From contig JAGATC010000003.1 in assembly GCA_017621455.1 (NCBI GenBank), forward strand, positions 62,001 through 126,000: a DNA stretch of 64,000 nucleotides, given 5' to 3'. Of the stretch, positions 42,787 through 51,483 are shown in pieces. Source of the DNA: Alistipes sp. (GTDB lineage: Bacteria; Bacteroidota; Bacteroidia; Bacteroidales; Rikenellaceae). Positions within the stretch are counted from its first letter, which is position 1. Each line of letters opens with the position of its first letter. A program made the position numbers and the translations under genes. The notes beneath the pieces are model-generated. The model was not told the origin of the DNA. It made no database searches and was given only the letters and a program-made list of their open reading frames with translations.

Positions 42787-43264
42787 TTTTGCGTTGTTTG
42801 AATTGTTCGAGTATCGCACGTCGTGCTCTACTGAGGTTTTGATATATTGCATCGTGGCTCATCTGCACTGCGGAGGCTATCTCCTCGACCTCCATACCCT
42901 CGATATGCTTCATTCGCAGTATCATCTGCTGCTTCGAAGGGAGTGAGTCTATCGCCTTAAGAAGCTCGTCGATGCGGTCGTCTGGCTGTAGCTCCTCGCT
43001 GTATAGCACTCGCTCGTTTAGCTCCGTAGTTCGATGTCGATGGTGGTGGCGTAGCACGTTTAGTGCAAGGTGTTTGACTACCACAGTGGCGAGCGCTTCG
43101 ATGTTGCGATACTCCGAGAGCCTATCGCGCATTGAGTAGAGCTTGATGAGCGCCTCCTGCACGACATCCTCCGCCTCGTCGCCATTAGCGATTAAGCTAC
43201 GTGCGGTGGTGAGTAGCCTTGCGCGACTGCGTGCTGCAAATATTTCAAACTCTTGTGTTGTCAT
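42779..43264 (-). CDS. ECF-type RNA polymerase sigma factor
   Basis: A 161-residue sigma-70-like factor. Region 2 is EDVVQEALIKLYSMRDRL, with RNIEALATVVVKHLALNVLR, and region 4 has SLPSKQQMILRMKHIEGMEVEEIASAVQMSHDAIYQNLSRARRAIL, a clear HTH for the -35 element. Region 3 is missing, as in ECF factors. It is the first gene of an operon (sigma, anti-sigma-like protein, small secreted protein, two GIN proteins), so its likely regulon includes those surface proteins. Confidence 0.9.
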   Translation of the reverse strand: MTTQEFEIFAARSRARLLTTARSLIANGDEAEDVVQEALIKLYSMRDRLSEYRNIEALATVVVKHLALNVLRHHHRHRTTELNERVLYSEELQPDDRIDELLKAIDSLPSKQQMILRMKHIEGMEVEEIASAVQMSHDAIYQNLSRARRAILEQFKQRKNG

Positions 43265-43321
43265 TTTCTGCTGTTCTCTGCACTATAGACACCAAATGTT
43301 CGGTTTTCTGACATCAAGACT

Positions 43322-43355
43322 AAAAAAAATGCCCCGCGCTTATCGTACACGGGGC
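43322..43355 (-). terminator. Terminator of the S41 peptidase gene
   Basis: On the minus strand: GCCCCG, a 13-base loop (TGTACGATAAGCG) and CGGGGC, followed by T8. It separates the peptidase from the sigma-factor operon downstream. Confidence 0.75.
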
Positions 43356-43381
43356 GTTGAGCGTGGCTATTATCCTAAATG

Positions 43382-44878
43382 TTAATTCTTCTTGCCATAG
43401 TTCTCTACTATCCACTCCCATACCAAATCGCGGTCTGGGTCGTTAAGTTCAATCTCTACATCGGGGTAGATATACTCCTTGTCCATAGCTGCGCGGTTTG
43501 GACGCACAAAGTGCTTGTGGCTTACGGTGATAAGCGTAGCCGTGTTAGGTAGTTGGCCATAGAGCACATCGCCATAGTGTGAGGGGCGACCTCCAGATAC
43601 TTCGCCAACGATTATGCCTATGCCGTTGTCGCGTGCCATGGTGAGCAGTATGGTAGAGCTACTAAACGAGTCCTTGCCTTGGATGAAGACTACGTTACCT
43701 CTGAATATGCGCGCGTCGTCGAAGTTGTAGACGTGCTTCGATGGGTCTTGTGGCGCTGTGTAGTCAATCTCCTTGTTCCACGATGAGTTGTCGAACTCCT
43801 TAGGGTTATATACCGTGCCCATCTCGAGTGGCTTGCCATCGACGGTAAACTCGCGGTAGTAGGGGTAGTGCTCCGCAAGTAGCTCCGACATGCGCAACTC
43901 CACCGATACCGACTCTGTGTCGCGGTGGGGGTGTAGCCACGAAAGCAATACGTCGCCAAGGGTGCTGTTGCCACCGCCGTTGTATTGTAGGTCTACGACA
44001 AGTGTCTCAATGCCTTTTGCGCTCATCTCAGCCATCATCTCTGCGACTAACTCGTCGAAGCGTGCCAACTGTGGATATTGAGGATAGGTGAGTCTGTCGG
44101 CAAACTGGTTGAATTGCAGGTAACAGATACCCTCCTTGTCGTATATCTGATAGTCGAAGAGTACGTTACGCTGAGCTGTAACGCGATTTGCGGCATTTCT
44201 CTGTAGGAGCGAGAAGTTGATGCCCGAACGCTTGCTGCGAGCCTCGATGGCCACCTCGCTGCCATCGTCTAAGGTTATGTTTAACACCTCGTTGCTAAAG
44301 CCCATCAGACCCCAGAAGTCGGCAAATGCCAGAAACTCACGTACCGTATTCTCGAAATTTACCGAGTTGTCGGCACTAAGCAGTGGACGTGCCTTTGCGA
44401 CTATCTCCTGCATCGTCAGCCCGTTAATTGCCACAACCTCTCTGCCTAAAAGGTCCTCTCTATCCTTTGTGCTAACCTCTATAATGACGGGGTTACTGCC
44501 GTCGATGTCGAATTGTATGGGGAAGAGAATGTCGAACTCCTGCCAGTAGACCACCGAGGTGTGACCGTCGTTGAGCTGCGAGGCTATACGCTCAAGGTAG
44601 GCGCGGAATAGGGTAGCATCATCCTCAATCTCGCCACACTCCTTATACCACGTGCGTGCCGAGCGCATAAGCTCTGCACGGTTACTCTCGTCGGCATAGT
44701 ATGGGTGTGTCTTTGCAAGCATATCAACATACAGGAGTAGGTCACGCTGGAAGGCATTGCCCTTAATGTAGCGGCGTGATTGCTCAATGTCATCGTTATG
44801 GATGGCGGGGATGTTCTGCCCGAGGCTTACAGTTATGCTTACGAGTAGCAGAACTAATGTTGTGAAAAACTGTCTCAT
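43382..44878 (-). CDS. Secreted S41-family serine peptidase
   Basis: A 498-residue exported protease. Signal MRQFFTTLVLLLVSITVSLGQ, then a helical N-terminal region with DGHTSVVYW, a PDZ-like middle (VVAINGLTMQEI, residues about 145-165), and a C-terminal tail-specific protease fold: VVDLQYNGGGNSTLGDVLL, GKDSFSSSTIL with the nucleophile Ser, and VGEVSGGRPSHYGD. The catalytic Lys position of CtpA is not clear to me, so it may be of the tricorn/Ser-Glu type. A G9-spacer promoter stands about 65 bases upstream, so its expression may be phase-variable. Confidence 0.85.
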   Translation of the reverse strand: MRQFFTTLVLLLVSITVSLGQNIPAIHNDDIEQSRRYIKGNAFQRDLLLYVDMLAKTHPYYADESNRAELMRSARTWYKECGEIEDDATLFRAYLERIASQLNDGHTSVVYWQEFDILFPIQFDIDGSNPVIIEVSTKDREDLLGREVVAINGLTMQEIVAKARPLLSADNSVNFENTVREFLAFADFWGLMGFSNEVLNITLDDGSEVAIEARSKRSGINFSLLQRNAANRVTAQRNVLFDYQIYDKEGICYLQFNQFADRLTYPQYPQLARFDELVAEMMAEMSAKGIETLVVDLQYNGGGNSTLGDVLLSWLHPHRDTESVSVELRMSELLAEHYPYYREFTVDGKPLEMGTVYNPKEFDNSSWNKEIDYTAPQDPSKHVYNFDDARIFRGNVVFIQGKDSFSSSTILLTMARDNGIGIIVGEVSGGRPSHYGDVLYGQLPNTATLITVSHKHFVRPNRAAMDKEYIYPDVEIELNDPDRDLVWEWIVENYGKKN

Positions 44879-44947
44879 AGTGGTGCGTGAATTAGTTGGT
44901 TACAAATATACATATTATTCCTCTATAATTATCTGCATTTGTGCCTA

Positions 44948-44978
44948 CAAATTTACCCCCCCCCATGAATTTTCCAAA
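44948..44978 (-). promoter_or_regulatory. Promoter with G9 spacer tract, copy 3 (S41 peptidase)
   Basis: On the minus strand: TTTG (44975-44978), 19 bases including nine G (plus-strand C at 44956-44964), TAAATTTG (44948-44955). It shares the core, from the A/T block through the -7 box, with copies 1 and 2 but not their leader sequence. Confidence 0.75.
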
Positions 44979-45071
44979 TTTTCGGGCTAAAAAGTGAATC
45001 CTATATATGAATATTACAGAATAGTTTACTACCTTTACACACACTTTGTGTAACAAATATAGACTATAGCT

Positions 45072-45581
45072 ATGAAGGAGATATATTTTGCGGGTGGTTG
45101 CTTCTGGGGTACGGAGCACTATTTTAAGCAGGTACGTGGCGTGGTGAGTACCGAGGTGGGGTATGCTAATGGCAATACACCATCACCAACCTACGAGGAG
45201 GTATACACCGATACTACAGGCTATGTCGAGACCGTGCATATTGTCTACGACCCCGATGTGGTCAGCCTCGAGCTGCTGCTACGGCTCTACTTTGATTCGA
45301 TAGACCCGCTATCGCTAAACCAGCAGGGTGGCGACATCGGCACGCGTTACCGCACGGGAGTATATTACACGTCGGAGGATGACCTCGCAGCCATAAACCA
45401 AATTTATGCTGAGGTAGCTTCGGTGGTCGGCCAGGAGCTTGTGGTGGAGGTCGCGCCGCTTAAGAACTTCCACGCGGCTGAGGAGTATCATCAAGACTAC
45501 CTCGATAAGAATCCCGCAGGCTACTGTCACCTGTCAAGCTCGCAGATGCTTAAGGCATACCACGCCAATCGTAAGGTATAG
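45072..45581 (+). CDS. msrA: Peptide-methionine (S)-S-oxide reductase
   Basis: A 169-residue enzyme repairing oxidised methionine. IYFAGGCFWGTEHYF holds the active-site Cys10; GYANGNTPSPTYEEV, HIVYDPDVV and QGGDIGTRYRTGVYY are diagnostic, with the recycling Cys likely in YCHLSSSQM near the C-terminus. Length is normal for MsrA alone; no fused MsrB domain. Divergent from the S41 gene. Confidence 0.97.
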   Translation: MKEIYFAGGCFWGTEHYFKQVRGVVSTEVGYANGNTPSPTYEEVYTDTTGYVETVHIVYDPDVVSLELLLRLYFDSIDPLSLNQQGGDIGTRYRTGVYYTSEDDLAAINQIYAEVASVVGQELVVEVAPLKNFHAAEEYHQDYLDKNPAGYCHLSSSQMLKAYHANRKV

Positions 45582-45623
45582 TTTCAACTAATACGGCTAT
45601 AAGAAAGTATGATTGAAAATATT

Positions 45624-45653
45624 GTTGTATATTAGAAAAACTTATTACCTTTG
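45624..45653 (+). promoter_or_regulatory. Promoter of rubredoxin gene
   Basis: GTTG (45624-45627), 18 bases, TACCTTTG (45646-45653), about 60 bases before the rubredoxin start. The -33 element is one base off. Confidence 0.55.
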
Positions 45654-45713
45654 CACCAGAAACAAAAACAAAACATAATAAGATAACTAATAACAATTAA
45701 AACTAAGAAGATT

Positions 45714-45872
45714 ATGGAGAAGTATACATGTATGCCTTGTGGTTGGACTTATGATCCCGCGGTTGGTGACCCTGATAACGGTATTGCGCCTGGCACATCT
45801 TTTGACGAGCTACCCGATGATTGGACTTGCCCCGTATGTGGCGTAGGTAAGCAGCTTTTCGATAAGGTGTAA
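45714..45872 (+). CDS. Rubredoxin
   Basis: A 52-residue iron-only electron carrier: [18 protein letters not shown], then [20 protein letters not shown]. The two C-x2-C pairs (Cys6, Cys9, Cys39, Cys42) hold one Fe; the aromatic core and PGT-F-LP-DW pattern are standard. It is followed after 36 bases by a small HTH gene in the same direction. In anaerobes rubredoxin often works with superoxide or peroxide reductases; none is adjacent here. Confidence 0.96.
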   Translation: MEKYTCMPCGWTYDPAVGDPDNGIAPGTSFDELPDDWTCPVCGVGKQLFDKV

Positions 45873-45908
45873 ATAGATTTAGATAACCACTTAAAACAGA
45901 TTGATTGT

Positions 45909-46088
45909 ATGGAGACTAAAGATAAGGTATTGGCTACAATGAAGGAGGCAGGTGAGCCTCTAAACGCTGGTAAGATTGCTGAGCTTTCGGGCATCGACCG
46001 CAAGGAGGTTGACAAGGCCATGAAGCAGCTCAAGGATGAGGGCGCAATCGTCTCGCCCGTACGCTGCAAGTGGGAGCCCGCAAAGTAA
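45909..46088 (+). CDS. Small winged-helix DNA-binding protein
   Basis: A 59-residue protein: [20 protein letters not shown], then [20 protein letters not shown] and a beta wing [18 protein letters not shown]. Helix-turn-helix plus a two-strand wing is the whole protein. A near-identical design occurs beside rubredoxin or other redox genes in anaerobes as I recall. The single Cys in VRCKW could be a redox or metal contact. Likely co-transcribed with rubredoxin and closed by the terminator below. Confidence 0.75.
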   Translation: METKDKVLATMKEAGEPLNAGKIAELSGIDRKEVDKAMKQLKDEGAIVSPVRCKWEPAK

Positions 46089-46109
46089 CGAGCACAACGT
46101 ATAAATGAA

Positions 46110-46147
46110 GAAACGGTGAGTGGATTCCGCTCACCGTTTCTCTGTTT
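46110..46147 (+). terminator. Terminator between the small HTH gene and pheT
   Basis: GAAACGGTGAG (46110-46120) and CTCACCGTTTC (46130-46140) form a perfect 11-bp stem with a 9-base loop, followed by TCTGTTT. It lies between convergent genes and may serve both strands. Confidence 0.75.
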
Positions 46148-46161
46148 AAGTGTAGTCGCTA

Positions 46162-48627
46162 TTACTTACGTACCTCAGCGCCAGCCTTCTGCTCGAGCTG
46201 TGCCTGGAGGTTAGCCATTGTGCGCTCAATCTGCTTGTCGGTAAGCGTCTGGTTCTTATCCTCAAGGATGAAGCTCAAGGCGTAAGACTTCTTGCCCTCG
46301 GGGAGCTTGTCGCCCTCGTAGACGTCGAACAACGATACAGACTTAAGCAACTTCTTCTCCGTAGCGAATGCGATAGAACGTAGCTGCGAGAAGGTTACAT
46401 CCTTATTTACGAGCAGTGCCAAGTCACGCTTAACCTCGGGGAACTTCGAGAGCTCCTTGAACTGCACCTTAGCCTTCTTAGTCATCTTGATAAGCTGGTC
46501 GAAGTCAATCTCTGCGAAGTATACATCCTGCTTGATGTCGAACTTCTTACGCACGAGGGGCGAAACCACACCCATGCGCAATACCTCCTTAGGACCCTGC
46601 TTGAAGAGGATCGCATCTGCATAGAGGTCGCAATCCAACGACTCGCACTGTAGCGCGTAGAGGTCTACGCCAAAGCGCTTCAACAGACGCTCGACGATGC
46701 CACGGAGCGTGAAGAACGACGAAGACTCCTCCTTGCTGTTCCATGCAAGCTGTGTCTTAAGACCCGTTACGGTGATACCTATGCGGTAGCTCTCCTCGTA
46801 CTTGGCCAAGGCGTTCTCCTCAGAGGCCTTGTCGGCAGCAAAGGCGTAGCAGTTACCCACCTCATACATCTTAAGGTTGGCGTTACGGCGGTTAACGTTG
46901 AGCTCAACAGCCTCCAATGCGTTGAATAGGAGCGTCTGGCGCATAACGTTCAGATCCTGTGAAAGAGGATTCAATATCTTCACGCAACGCTCTACGGGGT
47001 ATGACTGCGAACCCTCATAATATGCCGCCTTGGTGAGCGAGTTTGACATAATCTCGGTGTAGCCATTCGATGTGAGGAAGTCTGAAGCGACGTTCTGTAG
47101 ACGTGCCTTGTCGGGCTTGGGAGCATACGACAAAGTAGAGTTCACGTGGTCCGAAATCTCGATGTTGTTGTAGCCGTATACGCGCAATACATCCTCCACA
47201 AGGTCGGCCTCGCGCTGAACATCAACGCGATAGGGAGGCACAGCCACCTTCAATACCTCACCCTCGCGACCACGTACCTCGACATCCAATGCCGAGAGGA
47301 TGGTCATAAAGGTATCCTCGGGGATATTCTTGCCGATGAGCTTGCGGGCACGCTCCAACGAGAAGTCGAACTCGAAGTGCTTGGCAGGATTGGGGTTGAT
47401 GTCGATAATCTCCGAAGTGATGCGACCACCTGCCAGCTCCTGCATAAGCATAGCGGCACGCTTAAGGGCATATACCTGAATATTGGGGTCGATGCCTCGC
47501 TCGAAGCGGAACGAAGCGTCGGTGTTGAGACCAAAGCGCTTGGCTGTCTTACGCACCCATACGGGGTGGAAATAGGCACTCTCAATAAATACGTTTACAG
47601 TAGAGTCAGAGATACCAGAGTCCTGTCCGCCATAGACACCGGCGATACACATGGGACGCTCTGCCGAGCAAATCATAAGGTCGTTGGCAGTCAAGGTGCG
47701 CTCTACGCCATCGAGCGTAACGAACTTCTCGCCCTCCTCAGCCGAGCGAACAACCACTTTGCCGCCCTCAATCTTATCTGCATCGAAGGCGTGGAGAGGC
47801 TGGCCGAGCTCAAAGAGCACATAGTTGGTGATGTCCACGAGGTTATTCTTGGGGTTGATGCCCGCAGCACGCAACTCGTTCTGCATCCACTCGGGTGATG
47901 GAGCTATCTTGCAACCGCTAACCGTGATACCTGCATAGCGGGGTGCTGCCTCGGTGTTCACTACCTCCACCTCGATGGTGCGTGATGTGTCATCCACCTT
48001 GAAACCATCGACAGATGGGAGCTTGAACTCAACACGCTCACCACGGCTCTTAAGATATGCCGCGATGTCGCGTGCTACGCCGATGTGTGACGCTGCATCT
48101 ACACGGTTGGGTGTAAGACCAATGCCGATAAGGTAGTCGTCAGCGATGTGGAGATACTCCTTGGCAGGAGTGCCCACCACAGCCTCTGCGGGAAGCTCCA
48201 TGATGCCGTCGTGGTTGCGGCCGATGCCGAGCTCATCCTCTGCGCAGAGCATACCGAGCGACTCAACGCCACGAATCTTGCTGCGCTTAATCTTGAACTC
48301 CTCCTCGGAGTCGATAGGGTAGAGTACCGAGCCTACGGTGGCGCACATAACCTTAAGACCCTTACGGCAGTTGGCAGCACCGCAGACAATCTGCAATGGA
48401 GCCTCTGCACCCACATCTACTGTGGTGATATGTAGGTGGTCAGAGTCGGGATGCTCCTCGCAGGTGAGTACCTCGCCTACAACAACACCCTTCAAGCCAC
48501 CCTTGATGGTCTCAATCTTCTCGAACTCCTCGACCTCGAGACCCAACTCGGTGAGTATTTCGGCCATGCGCTCAGCCGATAGGTCACAATCGAGGTAGCG
48601 CTTAAGCCAGTTGAATGATACGTTCAT
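46162..48627 (-). CDS. pheT: Phenylalanyl-tRNA synthetase, beta subunit
   Basis: An 821-residue subunit of PheRS. The N-terminal tRNA-binding EMAP-like domain (about 40-155) reads VVGEVLTCEEHPDSDHLHI and LQIVCGAANCRKGLKV; the B3/B4 domain follows with LGQPLHAFDADKI; then B5 with RVYGYNNIEI; the catalytic-like domain; and the FDX-ACB anticodon-binding end FPEVKRDLALLVNKDVTFSQL. Length is typical. pheS is not in the window. The start ATG gives the family N-terminus MNVSFNWLKRYL. Confidence 0.97.
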   Translation of the reverse strand: MNVSFNWLKRYLDCDLSAERMAEILTELGLEVEEFEKIETIKGGLKGVVVGEVLTCEEHPDSDHLHITTVDVGAEAPLQIVCGAANCRKGLKVMCATVGSVLYPIDSEEEFKIKRSKIRGVESLGMLCAEDELGIGRNHDGIMELPAEAVVGTPAKEYLHIADDYLIGIGLTPNRVDAASHIGVARDIAAYLKSRGERVEFKLPSVDGFKVDDTSRTIEVEVVNTEAAPRYAGITVSGCKIAPSPEWMQNELRAAGINPKNNLVDITNYVLFELGQPLHAFDADKIEGGKVVVRSAEEGEKFVTLDGVERTLTANDLMICSAERPMCIAGVYGGQDSGISDSTVNVFIESAYFHPVWVRKTAKRFGLNTDASFRFERGIDPNIQVYALKRAAMLMQELAGGRITSEIIDINPNPAKHFEFDFSLERARKLIGKNIPEDTFMTILSALDVEVRGREGEVLKVAVPPYRVDVQREADLVEDVLRVYGYNNIEISDHVNSTLSYAPKPDKARLQNVASDFLTSNGYTEIMSNSLTKAAYYEGSQSYPVERCVKILNPLSQDLNVMRQTLLFNALEAVELNVNRRNANLKMYEVGNCYAFAADKASEENALAKYEESYRIGITVTGLKTQLAWNSKEESSSFFTLRGIVERLLKRFGVDLYALQCESLDCDLYADAILFKQGPKEVLRMGVVSPLVRKKFDIKQDVYFAEIDFDQLIKMTKKAKVQFKELSKFPEVKRDLALLVNKDVTFSQLRSIAFATEKKLLKSVSLFDVYEGDKLPEGKKSYALSFILEDKNQTLTDKQIERTMANLQAQLEQKAGAEVRK

Positions 48628-48726
48628 AGTTATATGGTTTTAATTATTATCAGCATGTGATGGCTATAATCGCACAAAGATACGAAAAAAAATCTAAACG
48701 TGCAACGCCGAAATTAGATAGATTGG

Positions 48727-50067
48727 CTATCTCTCCCCTGCCTCGCGGTAGATGTCGCGGAGACGGTCCGACATGAAGTACTGGAACACCCCACGCAGGA
48801 ACATATACATCGTAAAAGCAAGCCACAGAGCATTGTTGCCTATAAGCCAGCTTAAGCCATATAGGATAACGAAGAACGCCACACTCGACCATATCATCGA
48901 GTTACGCATGATGCGACTGCGTGTGGCCCCAACCATAATGCCATCCATCACAAAGGGCATGGCTGCAGCAAGCGGTATGGCTATTATCCATCCGATATAC
49001 CTCTCGGCAACAGAGAGTAGAGTGGCACTATCGCCCTGGCCAGGCTCAACAAGCAACATGAAGATGTCGCGCCACCAGCCAATATATGCTCCAATGAAGA
49101 TGAACGACACGGCAAAGCACCACACCAAGCAGAGCTTAATGCAGCGTCGCAACGACACCTCGTCACGCGCCCCAATGAAGCGGCCCGTAAGAGCCTCGGC
49201 AGCGTATGCAAAACCGTCGTTCATGTATGAGAATAGGGTGAATAGCTGAAGTAGTATTGTGTTAACAGCCAAGATGTTGGCGTCGCCCGTATCAGCTGAT
49301 GCTTTAGTAAAGAAGGTGTATACCGCAACCAAGCAGAAGGTGCGGATGATGATGTCGCCATTAATGGAGAAGAAGCGACGCATGGCGCTCATCTTCACTA
49401 CCTCGCGCATGCTCACCCTTACTATTCGCTTGCGATAGCCGAAGTAGATAATGGCAACCATAACAGCAACTCCTGTCCACTGCGCAACTACCGAAGCCAA
49501 CGCAATACCCTCGAGACCCATGGTGCCAGCGATTGAAAAGAGGTAGCTGCAACCAATGTGTAGGAGGTTGACAAGTATGGCGACAATCATTGGCACCACA
49601 GCATTCTGCATGCCTGTAAGCCACCCATTAAAGGCAAAGAGCATAATGCCAGCTGGCACAGCCCAGATGCGCGTGTAGAAGTAGTCGGCAATCATCTGGT
49701 TGGTCTCACTGTTGCCCGTGTCCATAAACCATAGCGATAGCTCGCCAATAGGGTATTGTAGCATAAAGGCGACTACACCCACGCCGAGGGCTACGATGAT
49801 GGCACGCCATAACATTAGCGTGTACTCCTTATGATCTCCCGCACCAAAAGCTTGAGCCGTAAGACCACTGGTGCCCATGCGAATAAAGGAGCAGTTCCAG
49901 TATATGAAGTTGAAGATGGTAACACCTATCGAGAGTGCGCCTATGGCCAACGTGCCATCTCCACCGCAGGCGCGGCTGGCGATAAACGTGGAGGCGATAC
50001 CCATAAGTGGTACCGTGACGTTCGATATAATATTAGGTATGGCTATGCGCAGTATCTCTCTATTCAT
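48727..50067 (-). CDS. MATE-family multidrug/sodium antiporter (DinF-like)
   Basis: A 446-residue inner-membrane protein with about 12 TM segments in two halves. REILRIAIPNIISNVTVPLMGIAST at the start and MRRFFSINGDIIIRTFCLV near the middle are the mirrored first helices of the two MATE bundles; GTSGLTAQAFGAG is the conserved loop of the first half. I use the ATG at 50067 (MNREILRIA); an upstream one would add 11 residues. It exports drugs or small molecules in exchange for Na or H ions. Transcribed divergently from the pseudouridine synthase gene. Confidence 0.93.
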   Translation of the reverse strand: MNREILRIAIPNIISNVTVPLMGIASTFIASRACGGDGTLAIGALSIGVTIFNFIYWNCSFIRMGTSGLTAQAFGAGDHKEYTLMLWRAIIVALGVGVVAFMLQYPIGELSLWFMDTGNSETNQMIADYFYTRIWAVPAGIMLFAFNGWLTGMQNAVVPMIVAILVNLLHIGCSYLFSIAGTMGLEGIALASVVAQWTGVAVMVAIIYFGYRKRIVRVSMREVVKMSAMRRFFSINGDIIIRTFCLVAVYTFFTKASADTGDANILAVNTILLQLFTLFSYMNDGFAYAAEALTGRFIGARDEVSLRRCIKLCLVWCFAVSFIFIGAYIGWWRDIFMLLVEPGQGDSATLLSVAERYIGWIIAIPLAAAMPFVMDGIMVGATRSRIMRNSMIWSSVAFFVILYGLSWLIGNNALWLAFTMYMFLRGVFQYFMSDRLRDIYREAGER

Positions 50068-50204
50068 TGCTTCGTTATTTGTGGTCGCAAAGTTACACAA
50101 ATTTACTTGATTGGCTATATTTTTTAGGCATGGATATTGTAAAAGAGTGGAATATCAAAAAAAAAGGTTACCTTTGCCACGAATTATATAAAGTATCAAA
50201 AGAG

Positions 50205-51407
50205 ATGAAAAACAACAACACAGACTCAACTGCTAACCTCTCGCGTTTTGCGCGCGATAAGCGTCAGCGTGTAAGCTCTACGGAGCGTGTTGAGCGTACT
50301 CCTCGTCCTCGCCGTGAGGCTGACAACGAGGGCCACCGTGAGTTCCGCCCACGTGTGGCAAAGACCGAGAAGACACCACGTGCTTCGTACAATCCTCATT
50401 TTACGTCGGACAACCGTCTGCGTCCTGAGTATGAGCAGCGTCCAGCTCGTCCACGCCGTGACAACGATGGCGAGTATGGTGGCTACAACCGTACTGAGCG
50501 TACCGAGCGTGGTGGCTACAACCGCACTGAACGTGGTGCAAAAAATCGTTACGAGGGAGGCTTTAAGCCCAAGAGTGGCAATCGCCCCAACGACAACCGT
50601 GGTGGTTTTAAGAGTGGTGGCAAGCGCCCCGCAGCCGCTAAGTACGACGATAAGCCTCGTTCATACCCCAAGTACAACCCTAATAAGCAGGTGGGTGAGA
50701 TTCGCCTCAACCGTTTTATCTCGCAGTCGGGAATATGCTCACGTCGCGAGGCTGACGACTTCATCCTTGCGGGTGTCGTAACTGTAAACGGTCAGGTGGT
50801 AACTGAGCTTGGAACAAAGATTCTTCCCACGGACGATGTCCGCTTCCATGACGAGCGTCTTCAGGGTGAGAAGAATGTATATCTTGTGCTCAATAAGCCT
50901 AAGGGCTATGTGACATCACTCGATGATCCTCATGCTGAGAAGACCGTAATGGATTTGGTTAAGAATGCGTGCACCGAGCGCGTATATCCCGTAGGTCGTC
51001 TCGATAAGAATTCGCTTGGCCTACTTCTTATCACCAACGATGGCGACATCACACGTCAGTTGACTCACCCTTCGTATCACAAGAAGAAGATATATCAGGT
51101 GACACTCGACAAACCACTTACACGTAACGACATGGATGCTCTTACTGAGGGTGTCACGCTTGAGGATGGCGACATCTTCGCAGATGAGGTGGCATACGCA
51201 TCGGAGGATAAGCGCACCGTGGGTGTTGAGATTCACTCGGGCCGTAACCGTATTGTGCGTCGTATGTTCGAGCACCTTGGCTACACCGTGCAGAAGCTCG
51301 ACCGAGTATACTATGCAGGTCTTACGAAGAAGAACCTTAAGCGTGGTGCTTGGCGCTTCCTTACACGCGACGAGGTGATGCGTCTTAAGACTGGCCAGTA
51401 CGAGTAG
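50205..51407 (+). CDS. rRNA pseudouridine synthase (RsuA/RluB family) with basic N-terminal extension
   Basis: A 400-residue enzyme. About residues 1-165 are disordered and Arg-rich, with the repeated words RTERGGYNRTERG and the pattern RPRR, likely RNA-binding. The S4 domain follows (IRLNRFISQSGICSRREAD), then the catalytic domain with the Asp in PVGRLDKNSLGLLLITNDG and the end HSGRNRIVRRMFEHLGY. Substrate is a uridine of 23S or 16S rRNA in the RluB, RluE or RsuA series; the exact site is not decidable. Such tails are frequent in Bacteroidota. I use the ATG at 50205. Confidence 0.93.
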   Translation: MKNNNTDSTANLSRFARDKRQRVSSTERVERTPRPRREADNEGHREFRPRVAKTEKTPRASYNPHFTSDNRLRPEYEQRPARPRRDNDGEYGGYNRTERTERGGYNRTERGAKNRYEGGFKPKSGNRPNDNRGGFKSGGKRPAAAKYDDKPRSYPKYNPNKQVGEIRLNRFISQSGICSRREADDFILAGVVTVNGQVVTELGTKILPTDDVRFHDERLQGEKNVYLVLNKPKGYVTSLDDPHAEKTVMDLVKNACTERVYPVGRLDKNSLGLLLITNDGDITRQLTHPSYHKKKIYQVTLDKPLTRNDMDALTEGVTLEDGDIFADEVAYASEDKRTVGVEIHSGRNRIVRRMFEHLGYTVQKLDRVYYAGLTKKNLKRGAWRFLTRDEVMRLKTGQYE

Positions 51408-51424
51408 TGTCTGGTAGCAAAGAG

Positions 51425-51465
51425 AAATGGGGTCGACTTTCGTGGTCAACCCCATTTATTTTATA
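51425..51465 (+). terminator. Terminator after the pseudouridine synthase gene
   Basis: AAATGGGGT (51425-51433) and the AACCCCATTT arm (51448-51457) form a stem that can extend with CGAC/GTGG-like pairs, followed by ATTTTAT. Convergent with rimM. Confidence 0.65.
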
Positions 51466-51483
51466 TATAAGTATGTGGCGAGT

